The notes: generated by a model from the letters alone, not told the origin. A stretch of 64,000 bases of DNA from DATEOR01 sp046733475 (GCA_046733475.1 JBKPPF010000052.1:14353-78352), one strand, 5' to 3'; numbered from the stretch's first letter, positions 33,395-41,862 are shown. A program made the numbers and translations.

Positions 33395-33844
33395 TTAATG
33401 CGCCGGAGGCTCCCAGCCCTCGAGAACGGGCGGGTGGTAGTCCGTGCCGACCGTCTTCGAGCCCTCGACCCACGGGCCGAGCTCGGGCTGGGGGAACTTC
33501 GTGTGCTGTTCCTTCAGCTGGATGCCGTAGGAGTTCCCCGACTGCAGGTGCTTGACGAGCACCTTGCGCGCGATCTCGTTCTCGCGCCCCTCGGGGATGT
33601 CGAAGTAGATGCGGATGAACGAGTTCGAGTACCGGTCGAAGACCGCCGGGGTGCCCTCCTCCTCGAGGAGCTCCACGTCCTCGAGCCAGTTGATGTCCTG
33701 GCCCGGCGTCGCAGCGTCGAGGTCGACGTCGTCGAGCTCGGCCATGTCCTCCTGGTAGGCCTGCCGCTTCCCCGACAGGTACTCGGAGTCGATGTCCTTG
33801 ATCTTCTCGGGCTCGCCTCGCGAGCCGGTCTTCGCGCTGGCCAT
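33395..33844 (-). CDS. Unrecognised 149-aa protein coupled to MgsC
   Basis: A soluble, acidic protein with start ATG 33844 overlapping the mgsC stop (ATGA). The N-terminal half is charged (KIKDIDSEYLSGKRQAYQED, then a run of Asp/Glu); the C-terminal half looks folded (YSNSFIRIYFDIPEGRENE, LVKHLQSGNSYGIQLKEQ, GTDYHPPVLEGWEPP). I know no domain with these features. Its position between the three N-methylglutamate synthase subunits and a small membrane protein suggests an accessory subunit of that enzyme or of the missing dehydrogenase step. Confidence 0.8.
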   Translation of the reverse strand: MASAKTGSRGEPEKIKDIDSEYLSGKRQAYQEDMAELDDVDLDAATPGQDINWLEDVELLEEEGTPAVFDRYSNSFIRIYFDIPEGRENEIARKVLVKHLQSGNSYGIQLKEQHTKFPQPELGPWVEGSKTVGTDYHPPVLEGWEPPAH

Positions 33845-35322
33845 CAGTCGGCCGCTCCGGCCATGTCCTCGCTGGACTCGGGCAGGTAGTCGACCGGGAA
33901 CTCGAGGTGCTTCTCGAGCAGCCGCTCGATCTTCGCGAGCGCGCGCTCCTCGGTCACGCCGGGGATCCAGTCCGTGCCGGCAAGAGGCACCTTCGCCATC
34001 GCGGCTGCCTCGATGGTCAGCGCGCAGAGGTCCTCGGGCTCGAGCGAGTGCACGTTCGTCTTCCCGCAAGCGCGCGCGAGCATCTGCAACTCGAGCGTCA
34101 GCGTGTGGAGGAAGTTGTAGACGCGCTCGGCCGCCTCGTCGACGACGAGCCGCTTGCGAAGCTCGGGGTCCTGCGTCGTGATCCCGACAGGACAGCGCCC
34201 GGTATGGCAGTGGTAGCACTCGCCGGCCGGGACGCCGATCGTCCCCTCGTAGTCGGTGACCCCCGGGATCTCCTTGTTGCAGTTCAGCGCTACGAGGGCC
34301 GCGTGGCCGATCGCCACCGCTTTCGCACCGAGGGAGAGCGCCTTGGCGACGTCGCCGCCGTTGCGGATCCCGCCGGCGACGACCAGGTCGATCTCGTCCG
34401 CGAGGCCGACGTCCTCGAGCGCGCGCCGCGCCTCCGGAATCGCCGCCATCAGAGGAATCCCGGTCTCCTCGGTGGCGATGTGCGGGCCCGCGCCGGTGCC
34501 GCCCTCGGCGCCGTCGAGATAGATGATGTCCGGCCCGCACTTGGCTGCCATGCGCACGTCGTCGTATACGCGCGCCGCGCCGAGCTTCAGCTGGATCGGG
34601 ATCTGGTAGTCGGTCGCCTCCCGGATCTCCTGGATCTTCAGGGAAAGGTCGTCCGGGCCGAGCCAGTCCGGATGCCGCGCAGGCGAGCGCTGGTCGATCC
34701 CGGGCGGGAGCGAGCGCATCTCGGCCACCTGCTCGGTGACCTTCTGGCCCATGAGGTGGCCGCCGAGCCCGACCTTGCAGCCCTGGCCGATGAAGAACTC
34801 ACATGCGTCCGCGAGCATCAGGTGGTGCGGGTTGAACCCGTACCGGCTCTGGATGCACTGGTAGTACCACTTCGTCGAGAGGTCGCGCTCCGGCGGGATC
34901 ATCCCGCCCTCCCCCGAGCACGTCGCCGTGCCAGCCATGGAGGCGCCCTTGGCGAGCGCCATCTTCGCCTCGAGCGAGAGCGCGCCGAAGCTCATGCCGG
35001 TGATGTAGACAGGGATGTCGAGCTCGATCGGGTTCTTGGCGAACCGCGCCCCGAGGACGGTCTTCGTCTGGCACTTCTCGCGGTAGCCCTCGATCACGAA
35101 CCGGGTGAGCGTGCCCGGCATGAACATGAGGTCGTCCCAGTGCGGGATCTTCTTGAACATCGAGAAGCCGCGCATGCGGTAGCGCCCGAGCTCGGCCTTC
35201 ATGTGGATGTCGTTCAGGACCTCGGGGGTGAAGATCGGGCTGCGCCCGAGGACGGTGCGGCGCCCGGGCTGGCCCTCGCCGATGTTGCCGCCGACCTGGT
35301 CGTAGCGGTCACTCGTGGTCAT
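33844..35322 (-). CDS. mgsC: N-methylglutamate synthase subunit C-like (glutamate synthase FMN/Fe-S domain)
   Basis: A 492-residue protein equivalent to the central and FMN domains of glutamate synthase. Visible parts are the FMN barrel (IPVYITGMSFGALSLEAK, GEGGMIPPERD), the loop LKLGAARVYDD, IYLDGAEGGTGAGP and the Cys-rich cluster loop CYHCHTGRCPVGITTQ. In methylamine users MgsABC makes N-methylglutamate from methylamine and glutamate. It overlaps mgsB by 4 nt. An alternative reading is an archaeal-type split glutamate synthase, but the order with a GlnA homologue of GMAS type favours the methylamine role. Confidence 0.82.
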   Translation of the reverse strand: MTTSDRYDQVGGNIGEGQPGRRTVLGRSPIFTPEVLNDIHMKAELGRYRMRGFSMFKKIPHWDDLMFMPGTLTRFVIEGYREKCQTKTVLGARFAKNPIELDIPVYITGMSFGALSLEAKMALAKGASMAGTATCSGEGGMIPPERDLSTKWYYQCIQSRYGFNPHHLMLADACEFFIGQGCKVGLGGHLMGQKVTEQVAEMRSLPPGIDQRSPARHPDWLGPDDLSLKIQEIREATDYQIPIQLKLGAARVYDDVRMAAKCGPDIIYLDGAEGGTGAGPHIATEETGIPLMAAIPEARRALEDVGLADEIDLVVAGGIRNGGDVAKALSLGAKAVAIGHAALVALNCNKEIPGVTDYEGTIGVPAGECYHCHTGRCPVGITTQDPELRKRLVVDEAAERVYNFLHTLTLELQMLARACGKTNVHSLEPEDLCALTIEAAAMAKVPLAGTDWIPGVTEERALAKIERLLEKHLEFPVDYLPESSEDMAGAAD

Positions 35323-36107
35323 AGCACCAGCTTCCTTTCGGCCGGCTCGAGGTTGTCGTAGTTGTAGAGCACCTTGCCGCACACGAATTTCTGGAACTCG
35401 GGCGGGTCGCCGAGCCCGTAGATCGAGAACTTGCGGTTGACGAACTCCGTGTCTGCGTCGGTCCACTCGCCGGGGACGCAGTCGATCCCGAGCGACTTGA
35501 CCTTGCCCCCGACGTAGATCGTCCCGTCGTACATCGAGTCGCCGAGGCCCGGGCCGACGTTGCCGCAGAGGATCTGGCGCCCGCGCTGCATCATGAAGCC
35601 GGTCATCGAGCCCGCATCACCCATGACGATGATCGTCCCGCCCTTCTGGTCGATCCCTGAACGCGCGCCGACCTGGCCCTTGACGACGAGGTCGCCGCCG
35701 CGAAGCGCAGCACCGGTGAGCGAGCCCGAGTTCCCTTCGACCACGACGACGCCGGACATCATGTTCTCGCAGGCCGACCAGCCGACGCGTCCGTTGATCT
35801 GGATCTCGGGACCGTCGATGAGGCCGCACCCGAAGTAGCCGAGCGAGCCGTCGAACGTGATCTTGCAGCGGGTGAGGATGCCGACTCCGACCGAGTGCTT
35901 CGCGCCCGGGTTCTGGACGGTGACATCTGCGATCCCCTCTTCGTAGAGGAGGCGGCGAAGCTCGAGGTTGATCTGGCGCGTGGAGAGGTCGCGCGCGTCG
36001 AAGGTCGCCCTGCCGTCCTCGACCTTCGCCGTTCGCGGAGCCTCGGCGTTGGGCTCGGCAAGCCCGCGCGCGTCGTAGGTGATCCGCTGCTCTCCTACCG
36101 CTGCCAT
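35319..36107 (-). CDS. mgsB: N-methylglutamate synthase subunit B-like (GXGXG domain)
   Basis: A 262-residue beta-helix protein of the glutamate-synthase GXGXG type. Gly-rich turns recur about every 20 residues: GSLGYFGCGLIDG, GNSGSLTGAALRGGD, GQVGARSGIDQKGG, GDAGSMTGFMMQRG, GNVGPGLGDSMYDG. It is the structural subunit that channels ammonia or methylamine between the amidotransferase and FMN subunits. ATG 36107 lies inside the end of mgsA (13-nt overlap). Confidence 0.85.
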   Translation of the reverse strand: MAAVGEQRITYDARGLAEPNAEAPRTAKVEDGRATFDARDLSTRQINLELRRLLYEEGIADVTVQNPGAKHSVGVGILTRCKITFDGSLGYFGCGLIDGPEIQINGRVGWSACENMMSGVVVVEGNSGSLTGAALRGGDLVVKGQVGARSGIDQKGGTIIVMGDAGSMTGFMMQRGRQILCGNVGPGLGDSMYDGTIYVGGKVKSLGIDCVPGEWTDADTEFVNRKFSIYGLGDPPEFQKFVCGKVLYNYDNLEPAERKLVL

Positions 36108-37027
36108 ACGAGCACCTCGCCTTCGTAGGGGTCGTGCGTGTCGATCTCGCGGTCGAGCACGGCGCGGATAGCGATCTCCTCCGAGGCGAGCGCGACGACG
36201 TCGTCCGACTCGTAGAGGACGAGCGGCTTGGCCGCCATCTCGTCCTTGGCGACGCCGAGCGCGTCGTCGGTGACGGCGATGTAGGTGAAGACTCCGTCCA
36301 ACTCCTCGAGCGAGTCGCGCATGGCGGCCTCGAGGTCGGCGCCCTCGGCCATCTTCTCGGCGAGGTAGACCGCAATGATCTCCGAGTCGCACTCGGACTG
36401 GAAGCGGTGGCCCGAGCGCTCGAGCCGGCGCTTCCACTGGAAGTAGTTCGTCAACTGACCGTTGTGGACGACGGCGACGTCCTTGAACGGATACGCCCAG
36501 TAGGGGTGCGCGCCCGAGATGTCCACGTCGGACTCGGTCGCCATGCGCACATGGCCGATCGCGTGCGTGCCGCCGAAGTCGCCGAGGTCGTACTGGGCGC
36601 AGACCGTGTCCGCGTCGCCGAGGTCCTTGATGATCTCGAGCGAGCGGCCGATGGAGAGCACCTCCGCGTCGGGGATGTCTTCGATCCGGTCGGTCAGGTC
36701 CTTGAGGTCGCCCTCGTAGGCGAACGTCACGCGGTGGGCGTAGTCGGTCTCTTGCTCATGCTCGCGGATATCGGCGCCCGCGGTCTTCAGCCGCTGAAGG
36801 ACGCGGCCCTGGTGGCGCTCGAGCCGCTCGTCGAACTCGAAGTCACGCGGGGTGTTCGAGTCGGCCAGGGTGTAGCGCATGACGGCGAGGCCGTCGTTCG
36901 GCGGGCCGTAGAGCGCGTAGCCGGTCGAGTCGGGGCCGCGGTGCTTCATGGACTGGAGCATGCGGGTCATGTCGCGCCCGATTTCGTGGGTCCCGTCGCG
37001 GTAGATGATGCCTGCGATTCCACACAT
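36095..37027 (-). CDS. mgsA: N-methylglutamate synthase subunit A-like (class II amidotransferase)
   Basis: A 310-residue Ntn amidotransferase. The N-terminal Cys nucleophile follows the initiator Met (MCGIAGIIYRDG), and later marks are SMKHRGPDSTGYALYG, HIRMATESDVD-like (GHVRMATESDVD), VVHNGQLTNYFQWKR and ECDSEIIAVYLAEKM. In glutamate synthases this subunit releases ammonia from glutamine; in MgsA it is thought to release methylamine from gamma-glutamylmethylamide. The GlnA homologue that would make that substrate is encoded 15 nt upstream. Confidence 0.85.
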   Translation of the reverse strand: MCGIAGIIYRDGTHEIGRDMTRMLQSMKHRGPDSTGYALYGPPNDGLAVMRYTLADSNTPRDFEFDERLERHQGRVLQRLKTAGADIREHEQETDYAHRVTFAYEGDLKDLTDRIEDIPDAEVLSIGRSLEIIKDLGDADTVCAQYDLGDFGGTHAIGHVRMATESDVDISGAHPYWAYPFKDVAVVHNGQLTNYFQWKRRLERSGHRFQSECDSEIIAVYLAEKMAEGADLEAAMRDSLEELDGVFTYIAVTDDALGVAKDEMAAKPLVLYESDDVVALASEEIAIRAVLDREIDTHDPYEGEVLVWQR

Positions 37028-37042
37028 ATCTTCGCGCTTTCT

Positions 37043-38455
37043 CTAGGGCAGGACGTCGAGGTATTCGTTCACGTCCCAGTCGCTCACCTGGGCGCAGTGC
37101 CGCTCCCATTCGTCCCGCTTGTAGTGCATGAACACACGGTACATGTCGCCTGGAAGCGCGTTCTTGACCACTTCGTCCTCTTCGAGAGCGTCGAGCGCGG
37201 CGCCGAAAGTCATCGGCAGGCGCTTGACCTCCTTGCCCGCCTCCATCGCCTCATAGATGTTCCTTTCCTCCGGATCGCCCGGATCGAGCTTGCGCTCGAT
37301 GCCGTCGCGCATCGCGGCCAGGAGCACGGAGAGTGAGAGGTACGGGTTCACCGCGGAGTCGACCGTTCGGTACTCGAAGCGCCCGGGGGCGGAGACGCGG
37401 AGGGCAGTCGTGCGGTTCTGGAAGCCCCAGTCGGCGAAGACCGGCGCCCAGAAGCCCGTGTCCCAGAGCCGCCGGTAGGAGTTCACCGTGGAACAGGTCA
37501 GCGCGGTCAGCGCAGGCTGATGGGCCATGATCCCGCCGATCGCCCAGAGGCCGTGCTGCCCGGGCTTCTGCTGGTCCTCCCCTTCCGGCACGAAGACGTT
37601 CTCGTCACCGCGCCAGATGGAGATGTTGTGGTGACAGCCGTTAGCGGACACGCCCATGAACGGCTTGGGCATGAAGCACGGGAAGGCGCCGAGCTCGCGA
37701 CCGACCTGCTTGCAGATCTGGCGGAACGTGGAGAGGTTGTCGGCGGCCAGCTCTGCCCGATCGAAGCCGAAGTTGAGCTCGATCTGACCGGGCGCATCCT
37801 CGTGGTCGCCCTGGATCATGTCGAGCCCGAGCTTCTGGCCGTACTCGACGACGCGGTTGATGATCGGCTGGAGCTCCGAGAACTGGTCGATGTGGTAGCA
37901 GTAGGGCTTCGTGACGCCCTCGACCGAAGGCGTTCCGTCGTCGTTCAGCTTCAGCCACATCATCTCGGGCTCGGTGCCGGCGCGGAGATGGAGGCCGGTC
38001 GCCTCCTCGAAATCGGCCTGCTGGCGGATGAGGTTGCCGCGGCAGTCGGAGGTCAGGAACGCGCCCGGGTCCTCTCGCTCCTCGCGGTTGCGGAAGCACT
38101 GGCACCAGACGCGGGCGAGCTTCTTCCCGTCACCGGCCGTCCACGGAAGGACGGCGAAAGTCTCGGGCTCCGGAATGCCGACGAGCTCCGCGGCCTCCGG
38201 CCCATAACCGATGTAGTTCCCGTGGCGGTCGATGAAGAGATTCGCCGTGGCGCCGTAGACGAGCTGGAAGCCCTTGTTGGCGATCGTCTCCCAGTGGGGA
38301 GCGGGGACGCCTTTCCCCATGATCCGCCCCGTGACCGAGGGAAATTGGTAGTAAACGTACGAGATGTCCTCGGCGTCGATCCGCTTGCGGACTTCCTTGA
38401 TGCGCTCTGCACGCCCGTCGGCTTCGACGAAGCGCTCGAGGTCCGTAGTCGCCAC
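37043..38455 (-). CDS. Glutamine synthetase-family enzyme, probable gamma-glutamylmethylamide synthetase
   Basis: A 470-residue GS-fold enzyme. The N-terminal beta-grasp part carries YVYYQFPSVTGRIMGKGVP; the catalytic part shows GTEPEMMWLKL, GDHEDAPGQIELNFG (metal-binding Glu residues), SANGCHHNISIW and APGRFEYRTVDSAVNPYL (Arg and Glu for glutamate). The adenylylation Tyr motif of housekeeping GlnA (NxYKRLVPG) is replaced by NSYRRLWDTG, and the strand-specific segments match the GlnT/GMAS branch. The likely reaction is glutamate plus methylamine plus ATP to gamma-glutamylmethylamide. Polyamine glutamylation is the main alternative. First large gene of the operon with mgsABC. Confidence 0.8.
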   Translation of the reverse strand: MATTDLERFVEADGRAERIKEVRKRIDAEDISYVYYQFPSVTGRIMGKGVPAPHWETIANKGFQLVYGATANLFIDRHGNYIGYGPEAAELVGIPEPETFAVLPWTAGDGKKLARVWCQCFRNREEREDPGAFLTSDCRGNLIRQQADFEEATGLHLRAGTEPEMMWLKLNDDGTPSVEGVTKPYCYHIDQFSELQPIINRVVEYGQKLGLDMIQGDHEDAPGQIELNFGFDRAELAADNLSTFRQICKQVGRELGAFPCFMPKPFMGVSANGCHHNISIWRGDENVFVPEGEDQQKPGQHGLWAIGGIMAHQPALTALTCSTVNSYRRLWDTGFWAPVFADWGFQNRTTALRVSAPGRFEYRTVDSAVNPYLSLSVLLAAMRDGIERKLDPGDPEERNIYEAMEAGKEVKRLPMTFGAALDALEEDEVVKNALPGDMYRVFMHYKRDEWERHCAQVSDWDVNEYLDVLP

Positions 38456-38536
38456 GAACTTCCTCCTGGTCGGGATGCCGGTGCGCGGATACTAAAGCGC
38501 GCAACTGGCTCCCTCCACTTGAAGCGCGAAGACGGG

Positions 38537-38869
38537 CTAGGAAAGGTCGACTTCGCGGTTGAGAACGTGCTCGTAGATCTCGCGGTAGAGGCCGATCGCC
38601 TGGCCGACGTCCCCGGGGTCGAAGTCCTCGCCGCGATCGACGATCAGCCGGATCTCGTGCGCCGCCCGATACGAGCCCAGCACCTCGGGATCGACGCCCT
38701 CGTCGTCCACTTGGTCGGCTGTGTCCACGGGATACCCCGCCTCCAGCAGCATCCGCCGGACGAGGTCGTCGAGGTCGCCGAGCGCCTCGACCGGCGAGTC
38801 GACGACGAGCGGTTCGAGCTGCTGCCATTCCGACTCCCAGGCGTGCCGGTCAAGTCCAGGTTCGACCAT
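38537..38869 (-). CDS. Unrecognised 110-aa acidic protein upstream of the GMAS-like gene
   Basis: A small soluble protein rich in Asp/Glu (EALGDLDDLVRRMLLEAGY, RGEDFDPGDVGQAIGLYREI) and mostly helical by pattern. ATG 38869 has GGAGGA upstream; the frame is open further but without conserved features. It is the promoter-proximal gene of the glutamylmethylamide operon, 81 nt before the GS-like start. No family recognised. Divergent from purD, with 65 nt between the starts. Confidence 0.7.
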   Translation of the reverse strand: MVEPGLDRHAWESEWQQLEPLVVDSPVEALGDLDDLVRRMLLEAGYPVDTADQVDDEGVDPEVLGSYRAAHEIRLIVDRGEDFDPGDVGQAIGLYREIYEHVLNREVDLS

Positions 38870-38934
38870 ACTGGTCCTCCTACCGCTCGACGGCGGTATT
38901 TGAAACACCCGCCCGCGACCTTAAACTCGCCCTG

Positions 38935-40155
38935 GTGAAGGTGCTGATCCTGGGGTCGGGCGGCCGCGAGCATGCGCTCGCGTGGAAGATCGCGCAGAGC
39001 GAGCGGCTGACGGAGCTGCATGCGGCGCCGGGGAATCCCGGGATCGCGGCCCTCGGCCGCTGTCACCCGATCCGCATGGACGACGTCGAGGGCCTCCTCG
39101 GCCTCTGCCGCCAGCACGAGATCCACCTCTGCGTCGTCGGCCCGGAGGCGCCGCTCGTCGCGGGCATCGCGGACGAGCTCAGGCGCGCGGGCGTGGTCGT
39201 ATTCGGGCCGAGCAAGGCGGCCGCGCGCATCGAGGGGTCGAAGGCCTTCGCCAAGGAGGTGCTGGAGGCCGCCGCCGTGCCGACCGCCGCCGCCCTTGAT
39301 GAAGCCCGCGCACCCTGCGTCGTCAAGGCCGACGGCCTCGCGGCGGGCAAGGGCGTCTTCGTCTGCCGCACGCAGGAGGAAGCGGATGCGGCGCTCGTGC
39401 GCGCCCGCGCGCTCGGCGGGGACGTCGTCGTCGAGGAGTTGCTCGAGGGCGAGGAGGTCTCGCTCTTCGCACTCTCGGACGGCCAGAAGGTCCTCCCACT
39501 CGCGCCCGCGCAGGACTTCAAACGGCTGGTGGACGGAGACGAGGGCCCGAACACGGGCGGCATGGGGAGCTACTCGCCGGTGCCGATGCTCGGCGAGGAC
39601 GACGTCGAGGAGCTCGCCGGCCTCGTCCACCGTCCGGTGATCGCCGAGCTCGCGCGGCGCGGCGCGCCGTTCGCCGGCCTCCTGTACGCCGGCCTGATGC
39701 TGACCGACGCTGGACCGCGCGTGCTCGAGTTCAACTGCCGTTTCGGCGACCCAGAGACGCAGGCGCTCGTCCCTCGCCTGGGCGGCGACATACTCGAAGC
39801 GCTTGCCGCGGCCGCGCACGGCGAGCTCGCCGGAGTCGAGCTCGATCCCGAGCCGCTCGCAGCGGTGGCCGTCGTCCTGGCCGCGCCCGGCTACCCCGAC
39901 GATCCCCAGAGCGGCGTCCCGATCGGCGGCGTCGAAGTGGCCGCCGCGACCGGCGCGCTCATCTTTCACGCGGGCACGGCGCTCCGTCACGGCCAGCTCG
40001 TCTCGGCCGGGGGTCGCGTCCTCGACGTCGTCGGCAGGGGGGACACCGTTTTGGACGCGCGCGAGCAGGCCTATGCTGCCGTCGAGCAGATCGACTTCCC
40101 GGGCGCGCAATTCCGAAGAGACATCGCAGCGAAGGCGGTCCATGTCGCAACCTGA
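38935..40155 (+). CDS. purD: Phosphoribosylamine-glycine ligase
   Basis: A 406-residue ATP-grasp enzyme. It begins KVLILGSGGREHALAWKI, then VVGPEAPLVAGIADELR, the ATP-grasp core VVKADGLAAGKGVFVC, DEGPNTGGMGSYSPVP and EFNCRFGDPETQAL. It joins glycine to phosphoribosylamine to make GAR, step 2 of purine synthesis. GTG start. Overlaps purE by 14 nt. Confidence 0.97.
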   Translation: MKVLILGSGGREHALAWKIAQSERLTELHAAPGNPGIAALGRCHPIRMDDVEGLLGLCRQHEIHLCVVGPEAPLVAGIADELRRAGVVVFGPSKAAARIEGSKAFAKEVLEAAAVPTAAALDEARAPCVVKADGLAAGKGVFVCRTQEEADAALVRARALGGDVVVEELLEGEEVSLFALSDGQKVLPLAPAQDFKRLVDGDEGPNTGGMGSYSPVPMLGEDDVEELAGLVHRPVIAELARRGAPFAGLLYAGLMLTDAGPRVLEFNCRFGDPETQALVPRLGGDILEALAAAAHGELAGVELDPEPLAAVAVVLAAPGYPDDPQSGVPIGGVEVAAATGALIFHAGTALRHGQLVSAGGRVLDVVGRGDTVLDAREQAYAAVEQIDFPGAQFRRDIAAKAVHVAT

Positions 40156-40654
40156 GTCCCACCTGCACGAGGTGCCCTTGGCAGCCCTGGAGGAGTTCGA
40201 GGACGCGGGCCCGCTCGTCGGCATCCTCATCGGCTCAGAGTCCGACCGGGAGGGCATCGAGCCCGCCGTCGAGGAGCTGAACGAGCGCGGGATCTCCAAC
40301 GAGCTGCGCGTGCTCTCCGCGCACCGCGACCCGCGCGGGGTGGCCGAGTACGCCTCGAACGCCGCGCTCCGCGGAGTCCGGGTGATCATCGCCGGAGCCG
40401 GGATGTCCGCCGCCCTCCCGGGCGCGGTCGCCGCCTACACCGAGTTGCCCGTGATCGGAGTCCCGATGACGTCCTCGAAGACCGCCGCGGGCGGCCTCGA
40501 CGCCATCCTCTCCATCGTGCAGATGCCTCCCGGCGTGCCGGTCGCCTGCGTCTCCCTGAACGGCGCCCGGAACGCCGCGATCCTCGCCGCGAAGATCCTC
40601 GCGCAGGGCGGCGGCTACCCGATCGGCCCGGGCGGCCCGGCGACCGCGGTCTAG
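40142..40654 (+). CDS. purE: N5-CAIR mutase / AIR carboxylase, atypical loop
   Basis: A 170-residue PurE: substrate loop GILIGSESDREGIEPAVEEL, catalytic LSAHRDPRGVAEY and VIGVPMTSS. The second loop reads AGAGMSAALPGA, lacking the His present in the AAHLPG loop of typical class I PurE. Class II (CO2-using) enzymes also lack that His. No purK lies next to it. The first 22 residues are an extension of unknown use. Starts at ATG 40142 inside purD. Confidence 0.9.
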   Translation: MSQPESHLHEVPLAALEEFEDAGPLVGILIGSESDREGIEPAVEELNERGISNELRVLSAHRDPRGVAEYASNAALRGVRVIIAGAGMSAALPGAVAAYTELPVIGVPMTSSKTAAGGLDAILSIVQMPPGVPVACVSLNGARNAAILAAKILAQGGGYPIGPGGPATAV

Positions 40655-40660
40655 CACGAA

Positions 40661-40684
40661 GACGGGGCCCTCGCGGGTCCCGTC
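40661..40684 (+). terminator. Hairpin after purE, also downstream of the convergent acidic-protein gene
   Basis: Ten-bp stem GACGGGGCCC/GGGTCCCGTC (one G-T wobble) with a TCGC loop, 6 nt after the purE stop and 24 nt from the convergent stop; it could serve both directions. Confidence 0.7.
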
Positions 40685-40708
40685 CGGTCGAATCGTGCCG
40701 CCGAGCGG

Positions 40709-41281
40709 CTAGTCGTCGTCTCCACCGCCGGGGCCGGAGTTGCCGCCGTCGTCCGAGCCGTGCCCGGAGTCGTCGCCGCCTCCGCCGCCCTGCCCGGAGT
40801 TGTCCTCGTCGGCGTCATCGTCGTCGTGGCTCGAGCCGGGGCCGGAATTGGCAGAGGGGCCCGAGTTGTCTTCGTCTCGGTCCTCGACCTCGCCCTGGTC
40901 GTCGTCGCCGGCTCCGCCGCCCGCACCCGTGCAGCGCGGGTCGTTGGCGTGCTCGGCCTCGTCGCAGGCACCGCTGATGTCCTCACCCTGGTCGTCGTCG
41001 GCGACGGCGTCATCCTCGGCGTGGTCGCGGCCACGGCCGCGGTCGTCGTTTGCATCCTCGCCCTGCTCGTCCGCGTCGTTGTCCTCGGGAATCTGGGCGC
41101 CGGCGCACTCGGGATCGTTCGCGTGCTCGGCCTCGTCGCAGGGGCCCTTGACATCCACGACCCTGGTCACCAGGTCGGAGCTCGAGCCGCCGTTCGTGCC
41201 CGCGGCGACGGCGACGCCGACTCCGACGGCCAGCACCGTGGCGAGAACGAGTAGAAGCTTGTTGAAGGGATTCACTGCCAT
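40709..41281 (-). CDS. Secreted acidic Asp/Gly-rich protein with duplicated Cys motif
   Basis: A 190-residue protein starting at ATG 41281 (GGAGG upstream). A hydrophobic signal or anchor segment (LLLVLATVLAVGVGVAVAAG) is followed by a very acidic low-complexity chain. Two near-identical units, CDEAEHANDPECAGA and CDEAEHANDPRCTGA, each with two Cys, are about 55 residues apart. The C-terminus is SGPGGGDDD. I recognise no family; calcium or metal binding or cell-wall spacing are guesses. It follows a similar Asp/Ser-rich gene and a two-component system on the same strand. Confidence 0.75.
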   Translation of the reverse strand: MAVNPFNKLLLVLATVLAVGVGVAVAAGTNGGSSSDLVTRVVDVKGPCDEAEHANDPECAGAQIPEDNDADEQGEDANDDRGRGRDHAEDDAVADDDQGEDISGACDEAEHANDPRCTGAGGGAGDDDQGEVEDRDEDNSGPSANSGPGSSHDDDDADEDNSGQGGGGGDDSGHGSDDGGNSGPGGGDDD

Positions 41282-41399
41282 GACCTCCGTGGGAATTTGC
41301 TGACTCTCTGACCGTAGAGAGGCCCGGTTCAAGCGCGGGCGGCGTTCCGGTGAAGGTTCGGTCGCCGGGAGTAAAGACTTGGTTCAGGCGCCTGGGGGG

Positions 41400-41816
41400 C
41401 TAGTCGTCGCCGCCGGAGCCGCTCGAGCCGGAGTTCGAGGAGCCTGAGCCCGAGCCGGAACTGTCGTCGGAGCCCCCGCCCGGCCCGGAGTTGCCGCCCG
41501 AGTCATCGGACCCTGAAAGGTCGTCGGTGCTCGTGCCCCCGCTCGTCCCCGATGTACCGTCGTCGGAGCCGCCGTGGTCGTCCCCAGTCGTCGTCCCGGA
41601 CGAGGAGTCGTCGGACTTACGGTCGTCCTTCTTCTTATCGTCTTTCTTGGAATCGTCGTCCAGAGCCGTCGGGTTCGCCCTGCCCTGTGGGTTGACGGGC
41701 ACGGAAGCGGGTGTGGCGGCGATCGTGCTCGCCGAGCTCAGGTACACCGCGAGCGCGAGTCCGACGGGCAAGGCGAGGCCCGCAAGCGCGACGAGCAGGG
41801 TGGTCAGACGGCGCAC
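41400..41816 (-). CDS. Secreted Ser/Asp/Gly-rich low-complexity protein
   Basis: A 138-residue protein. The N-terminal segment LLVALAGLALPVGLALAVYL is a signal or anchor. A basic/acidic linker (DDDSKKDDKKKDDRKSDD) and a Ser/Gly/Asp tail follow, including NSGPGGGSDD, which is shared with the neighbour at 40709 and suggests duplication or common assembly. Located 46 nt downstream of the histidine kinase, so probably in the same transcription unit. Function unknown. Confidence 0.7.
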   Translation of the reverse strand: MRRLTTLLVALAGLALPVGLALAVYLSSASTIAATPASVPVNPQGRANPTALDDDSKKDDKKKDDRKSDDSSSGTTTGDDHGGSDDGTSGTSGGTSTDDLSGSDDSGGNSGPGGGSDDSSGSGSGSSNSGSSGSGGDD

Positions 41817-41862
41817 GCTCTGAACGTAGCAGCGCCCGTCTTCAGAATCGGTAAAGCCCCGG

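Noticed and set aside
33844..37027. Housekeeping glutamate synthase
   Set aside because: The three domains are separate genes next to a GMAS-type GlnA homologue lacking the normal adenylylation motif, so the N-methylglutamate synthase reading is better, though not proven.
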